Shown here in pieces: positions 59,030-64,000 of a stretch of 64,000 nt of DNA (position 1 is its first letter; the number at the start of each line of letters is the position of its first letter). This stretch comes from Alternaria dauci (lineage: Eukaryota; Ascomycota; Dothideomycetes; Pleosporales; Pleosporaceae). The position numbers were made by a program, and so were the translations under genes. The notes below the pieces were generated by a model. It did no database searches, had not been told where the DNA came from, and saw only the letters and a list, made by a program, of their open reading frames with translations. Location: contig NC_091275.1 in assembly GCF_042100115.1 (NCBI RefSeq), forward strand, positions 2,666,001 through 2,730,000. The letters run 5' to 3'.

Positions 59030-60599
59030 ATGGATACACATAACTCAACAGTAGCAACACTCGCATCGCAGGTCGCCCGCTTTAGTGCTTCACAAACACC
59101 ATTTCGCATATATCATGGCTCTACGCTGTCTACACGGAAGTCGTCGCGTGATCGCAATCAGATCATCGATGTCAGCTCTCTTAACCATGTGCTAGAATTT
59201 GATGAGCTTGAGAAGACGGTCCTCGTGGAGCCGAACGTGCCGATGGATAAGCTTGTAGAAGCCACAATGGCCAAGGGTTTCTTGCCAAAGGTCGTTATGG
59301 AACTTCCGAACATTACCGTGGGTGGTGGGTAAGTCACAGGAATCTGAGCAAAGAATGCCCTGTGCCAGAGGGCTAACCAGTATTGACAGGTTTGCTGGTA
59401 CCAGTGGCGAAAGCAGTTCGTACAAGTATGGGCTGTTTGATCGCACCATCTCGGGCATTGAGCTCATCTTGGGTAACGGCGAGGTGATATGGGCATCAGC
59501 AGAACAGCATCGCAACCTATTCTTCACAGCAGCGGGGAGTTGTGGCAGCCTAGGCGTTATTACCCTGCTCAAGATGGAGCTTATCGATGCTCGCCGGTAT
59601 GTTGAATTGGAGTACATCCCAGTCCACTCAACCAATGAAGCCGTCCAACAGTTGCGACGCTACCAAGATGATCCGGAGGTCGACTACATGGACGGCATCC
59701 TGTATTCGTTGACGAGCGGAGTAATCATGATTGGGCGCCTGACCGATGCCCCCATGGACAGGAAGATCCAGAGTTTCGACAAAGCGACAGATCCCTGGCT
59801 ATACCTGCACGCAGAAGACATACTCAAGCGGATACAGAGCGAGAAGACGACATATAGGGAGCTAGTGCCTATTCAGTCCTATTTCTTCCGCTACGACAGA
59901 GGTGTCTTTTGGTCAGGACTACGCGCGTTCAAGTACTTCGTTACGCCCTTTAATCGTCTGACGCGCTTCCTGCTGGATCCGTTCATGTATTCCCGGACAA
60001 TGGTGCATGCCCTGCATCGATCGGGTCTCGCCTCGCGAACAATCATCCAGGACTATGGGGTACCCTATGATGCAGCAGACGAGTTTATTAGATGGACTGA
60101 TGAGAGGACGGGCATTTGGCCGCTCTGGCTGTGTCCGGTAAAATCAGCACCTCAAGGAGAGCGAAGCTTCTCCCAAGGTAACAATATCAAGGACGACATT
60201 CTCCTTGATGTGGGAATATGGGACATGGGACCAAGTGACGCTCATGCTTTCATCAAGCTGAACAGGGATTTTGAAGCCAAAGTCACCGAGTTGGGGGGCA
60301 TGAAGTGTCTGTATGCGCATGCGTACTACACGGAGCAAGAGTTCTGGGACATTTACGACGAGAAAAAGTACATGGAGCTCCGGAGAAAGTACCACGCCGA
60401 GAGCTTGCCAAGTGTCTACGACAAAGTGAAGGTTGATCTGCAAGGCGTTGCTGGGGGAGCAAGCGCCAGGAAGCCGGAGACGTGGAATGAGTGGGTGTAC
60501 CGGCAATTTTGGGATACATGGCCTTTTGGGGGACTGTACGGCGTTGCAAGCGCAACGAAAGGGTTGTTTTTCCAAAGCGACTTCTTATTGAAGAAGTGA
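59030..60599 (+). CDS. FAD-linked DHCR24-like oxidoreductase, paralogue 2
   Basis: Second DHCR24-family protein. Exons 59030-59328 and 59390-60599 (61-bp intron) give 502 residues, one less than its neighbour. The intron splits the FAD region exactly after VGG in NITVGGGFAGTSGESSSYK, where paralogue 1 has no intron. Collinear blocks with paralogue 1: FRIYHGSTLSTR, VDVSSL-type IDVSSLNHVLEF, VLVEPNVPMDKLV, FRYDRGVFWSGLRAF, PLWLCPVKSAP and GGMKCLYAHAYYTEQEFW. The C-terminus differs (WPFGGLYGVASATKG, ending LLKK). The similarity is clear but far from identical, so the duplication is old or the copies diverged fast. The substrate is unknown. Confidence 0.9.
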
Positions 60600-61401
60600 C
60601 AGGGCTTCGGTCACAGCCAACGTGGCTGGAGATCGGGGAATGCATGGGGAGATCCAGTGCATCGGCATACCCCTCAAAAGCATAGTAGTCGATATCCGGG
60701 CCGTCTGTTGCCCTGACAGCTGCCTGCATGTCGAGAGTCTAGTACAATGAAGATCAGCTGGTTAGAGGGTCAAGCGCGCAGTGTACTACGTGAAGAGGCG
60801 AAGATGACGTCGGGCTCTGTGTGCAGAGACGGGATGGAGGCTCGTCTACGCAGCGGTTCGGGCAGAACAAACCGGTTCAGGGCGTGTTTCAGAGGGGAGA
60901 CAGGGAAATTGCTGGTAATGAAAACGCGTAGATGGCGCCGGTAGTCGCGTCGACGTCAGTGGAGGTTAGCGTGAAAGGCGGACCATTAGAGCGGCGCCTC
61001 GACTCACCGCAAGCTCGCATTGACGTAGCAAAGAGCTAACCGCGACCCCAACCACCCCATTTCACCCGCTACCCACTATTGCAGCCTGCCCGTCAACCAC
61101 CCTGTGAATATATCAAAACTTGGCCCTGCCTCTCTCCAGACCCCCACTACAACCCATTTCCACCGCACCCGACACTGCAACCCACTGCACCTTGTCGCTG
61201 TTGACAACCACGGGCCATTGGACGATCCTGCCCTGTTGACGAATTTTTGGCCAGGTACGCGAGCTCCAGCACGACGTGTCGCGGCAATTCACCGCCGCCG
61301 CCCTCCATCCACAAAGCTTCTGTTGTTGTTGTTGTTTGTCTGTCGCCGTGCACAAAATACTAAAGGCACTCGCAGTTCAGCCCTCTTCTGCCCGCTCAAC
61401 C
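60600..61401. other. Intergenic, DHCR24-like gene to AT-hook/coiled-coil gene
   Basis: About 800 bases. The second half is C-rich and likely a promoter with a long leader. No coding pattern supported. Confidence 0.45.
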
Positions 61402-64000
61402 ATGGCGCGCCTCAGTGGCCTTCCATCCGAGCACCACCACGAGGGTCCCGGCGACGCTCCCCGACGCAAGCGCGGCCGCCCGTCTAAGAACCAGACCACC
61501 GACGACATGACGTCGACGGGCAAGCGCACCGCCTCGCCCTCGGCAGAGCTCTCGCAGACGAAGCGCACCAAGCGCCTCCAGACCGTCGAGGACGAGGACG
61601 AAGACGAGGACCAGATCGCCCAGGAGATGCAGCAGTCCTTCTCGCGCTCGCAGCGGGGAGATAACATTGACGTCCAGGAGCAGAGCACCACCACCACTAC
61701 GCGCCGCTACAACCGCCGACACTCTGAGCCTCCAGTCGCCGCGGATGACGACGCCGACGAGCTCATGTTCAACCGACCCGCTTCCACACAGCCGCTGCCG
61801 GGCCTGACACCCCATCTCGACCGTGTCGGCGCCTCTCGCAGCCGCTTCACAAACACCCGCCGCGCCCGCATGTCCATGCCGGCCCAGCTGCACGTTGAGC
61901 GCGTCGACGAGGTCGACGAGGTCAACGGCAACCGCGTCCAGTTCGCGCCCCTAACACAAGTCCTGGACGGCCGCGCGCGCCGCCGCCTCCGCCGAAGCCA
62001 TCTGAGCCAGGAAGTGAACGACTTCGAGGACCACCAGAAGAAGGACAAGAAGATGTTCCTGGAGCTGCGCCGCCAGCTCAAGGCACAGGACGACAAGATC
62101 AAAGACCTGGAATACCGCCTCGAGGCCCGCCGACTTGGTGAGATTGACCTCGCCGACTCAGACGCCAATGATCTGCAAGTGGAATTGGACGAGGCCCGTC
62201 AGCAGATTGACGAGCTACGCGCTTCTTCCCTGTACAACGGCGACGACAATGAGCCGGTTGACATGTCTGACGACGACGAAGACGGTCTGGTCATGGTCAA
62301 CCCCGAGGAGCTGAACATGTCGCAGGATCTCGACATTGAGCCCACGCCCGTCGGCAGGTACTCGTCTCGCGCGCTGGAAATCTCCAGCCAGATGACTCTT
62401 GAATCCTTGCCCACTCTGTCGCAACTCAACCGCGACAGTCTGACCGAGGGCGAGGATGTCATAATGGACAAGATCGAAGACGAGGCTGTCGAGCGTTACG
62501 AGCGGGAGCTCAAGCAGATGAGCAAGGCCTTGGGTGAGTCTCAAGGTGCGCTGCGCTTGATCACCATCGAGCTTCAGAACCTACGCTTCATTGAGGCTGG
62601 TGCTTCTTCGAGCGAGATTCTGACCGACCTGCGCCATGGTTTCGAGGACCTTCGCGCCGAGATTGAGAAGTTCTTCCCCGGTACCACTGTTGGTCTCACC
62701 AACCAACAGCTTCTCCAAAAGGTCCCTGAGCTCTTCAGCGGCCTCTTCTTCGAGCTCAAGCAGCAGCTCACCCAGATCAGTGCCTCTCAAAAGGCCGAAG
62801 TGCTTCTTCGACGACAGTATGAGGGCGTTCTGGACCTGCTTGGCGAATCAGACGAGCGCGTGAAGCAGTTGGAGTCGGACGTCTTCACCCTTGACAAGGC
62901 AAATGACGACAAGGCGCGCGCCATTCTTGACCTCGAGGAGCGCAACGCTGCCTTGACTGAACTTTCTAACCAACAAGAACGCACTCTCGCCGAGCAAGAC
63001 ACTGACATCGCTACTCTGCAAGACGAGAACCAAGACAAGGACACTTCTCTAGCACGATTACGCGAAGCTCTCGAGAAGTATCGTGTAGACCTTGACAATG
63101 TCACCGCCGCCGCATCCGAATTCGAGACGAACCACCACGAGACGATTGCTCGCATGGAACAGGAATACACCGAGCGCATACAAGGTCTGGAGGAAAACCT
63201 CGATGCTGAGCAGGAGGCTCGCGAAGCCGCCGAGGCTGAAGTACAGCAAAAAGATGCTTACATCGAGGAGTTGGAGGACAGTATCGCGCGCATGGAGACC
63301 GATGTCGACAACATCACCACCGACATGACTACTCTCAGGGAGCGTCTAGTTGCGCAGACGGCCGCCCGCGAGGCTGCAGAGGGCGAGCGTGATGACCAGA
63401 TCGAGCAAGTCTATCAGCACGCCAACACCATCGAGAACCTCAACGAGGCCATCGTTGAACTCAAGGAGCAGCTTGCCAACACCCGAGAGAACCTGGCTTC
63501 TGAGCGTTCTCAACGCGAGAAGACCGAGGCCGATCTTGACGAGGCGAATGACAAGATCGAGGATCTCACCACCCGTCTCCATGATACTGGCCTTCAGGCT
63601 AACGAGCTGCGATCCAAGCTGTTCCAACTCCAACAGGAGAAGGAGACCGCTCTGGCAGAGCTTCAAGAAGATGCCGAGGAGCGTGAGCTTGAACTGAACA
63701 ACCAGCTCGACTCCGAGATTCAGCTTCGTCAGACTAAGGAGAATACCATCATCCAGTTGGAGCAGCAGATCATCGGTCTGGAGGGTGATATCGCGACACT
63801 TGAGAACAATCTGTCGGACATGACAGACGCTCGCGATCAGCTTGAGCAGGATCGTGACGTCCAAGTTGCCAACCTTGCGGCTCAACTCGGTGACCTGAAA
63901 GCCAAGTACGTTGCGCTAGAGAACTCTACCAACTCCACCATCACCTCACTCCAGGCCAACATTACGGACCTCAACAACCAGATCCAGCGGCAACAGGCCG
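61402..64000 (+). CDS. AT-hook and coiled-coil protein (C-terminus off the window)
   Basis: Open to the right edge without an intron; 866 residues visible. The start ATG has a good context (accATGgc). Near the N-terminus RRKRGRPSKN (residues about 22-31) is an AT-hook, the minor-groove DNA-binding motif. It is followed by an acidic run and Arg-rich segments (RRYNRRHSE, DGRARRRLRRSHLSQEV). From about 210 to the edge the protein is mostly long coiled coil, interrupted by a Asp/Glu-rich patch near 285-295 (DMSDDDEDGLVMVNPEEL) and a more globular stretch at about 395-475 (LITIELQNLRFIEAGASSSE, FFPGTTVGLTNQQLLQKVPE). This suggests a nuclear scaffold or chromosome-associated protein. No named family is recognised. 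Confidence 0.85.
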   Translation, partial: MARLSGLPSEHHHEGPGDAPRRKRGRPSKNQTTDDMTSTGKRTASPSAELSQTKRTKRLQTVEDEDEDEDQIAQEMQQSFSRSQRGDNIDVQEQSTTTTTRRYNRRHSEPPVAADDDADELMFNRPASTQPLPGLTPHLDRVGASRSRFTNTRRARMSMPAQLHVERVDEVDEVNGNRVQFAPLTQVLDGRARRRLRRSHLSQEVNDFEDHQKKDKKMFLELRRQLKAQDDKIKDLEYRLEARRLGEIDLADSDANDLQVELDEARQQIDELRASSLYNGDDNEPVDMSDDDEDGLVMVNPEELNMSQDLDIEPTPVGRYSSRALEISSQMTLESLPTLSQLNRDSLTEGEDVIMDKIEDEAVERYERELKQMSKALGESQGALRLITIELQNLRFIEAGASSSEILTDLRHGFEDLRAEIEKFFPGTTVGLTNQQLLQKVPELFSGLFFELKQQLTQISASQKAEVLLRRQYEGVLDLLGESDERVKQLESDVFTLDKANDDKARAILDLEERNAALTELSNQQERTLAEQDTDIATLQDENQDKDTSLARLREALEKYRVDLDNVTAAASEFETNHHETIARMEQEYTERIQGLEENLDAEQEAREAAEAEVQQKDAYIEELEDSIARMETDVDNITTDMTTLRERLVAQTAAREAAEGERDDQIEQVYQHANTIENLNEAIVELKEQLANTRENLASERSQREKTEADLDEANDKIEDLTTRLHDTGLQANELRSKLFQLQQEKETALAELQEDAEERELELNNQLDSEIQLRQTKENTIIQLEQQIIGLEGDIATLENNLSDMTDARDQLEQDRDVQVANLAAQLGDLKAKYVALENSTNSTITSLQANITDLNNQIQRQQA

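Noticed and set aside
61377..63885. Several long minus-strand frames
   Set aside because: They are antisense to the coiled-coil gene. Gln/Glu-rich codons produce leucine- and serine-rich open antisense frames.
1..64000. Search by eye for tRNA, 5S rRNA, transposon ends, CRISPR arrays and RIP-like AT islands
   Set aside because: No B-box-like tRNA signature, no transposase or reverse-transcriptase motif, no regular repeat-spacer array and no extended AT-rich block was seen. A tRNA scan and repeat search would be decisive.

Overview
The window is nuclear DNA of a filamentous ascomycete, most likely a dothideomycete (Pleosporales-like). The evidence is the gene content: PalI, an RNA-silencing RdRP, a PMT1-class O-mannosyltransferase, a Zn2Cys6 regulator and fungal FAD enzymes. 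Introns are short, usually 46-65 bp, with GT..AG borders and CTAAC-like branch points. No transposon, tRNA, rRNA or bacterial-type operon was found. Gene models were built by joining frames across introns that restore conserved protein sequence, so exon borders are given in the evidence.

1-10.6 kb is mostly housekeeping: PMT1 (minus, runs off the left edge), splicing factor SF3A1/Prp21, the iron-sulfur accessory protein Isd11, an uncharacterised acidic/basic protein with a 9-nt first coding exon, and an M20 amidohydrolase. 11-21 kb is more accessory: a four-helix membrane protein, a possible tiny membrane protein, a secreted class 3 lipase, a Baeyer-Villiger-type flavin monooxygenase with a C-terminal membrane anchor, a 425-residue unknown and an F-box protein.

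21.5-31.6 kb is entirely on the minus strand: Elp6 (tRNA wobble modification), a quelling-type RNA-dependent RNA polymerase with an RRM-like N-terminus, and a 1096-residue coiled-coil protein. 33-42 kb is on the plus strand and mostly metabolic or structural: mitochondrial D-lactate dehydrogenase (ten coding exons), aspartate-semialdehyde dehydrogenase, ribosomal protein eS4 and the pH-sensing protein PalI/Rim9. 42-44.4 kb holds what looks like a disrupted gene on the minus strand.

44.4-55.6 kb has a Zn2Cys6 transcription factor with an unusually motif-rich 3' flank, a small type I membrane protein, a RING-like protein, a secreted isochorismatase-fold hydrolase and a secreted alpha/beta hydrolase. 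56.8-60.6 kb carries two head-to-head paralogues of the DHCR24 (delta-24 sterol reductase) FAD family. The right edge cuts a long AT-hook/coiled-coil protein. The most interesting items are the divergent DHCR24-like pair, the isochorismatase-like protein with a signal peptide, the RdRP N-terminal architecture and the disrupted gene at 43-44 kb.
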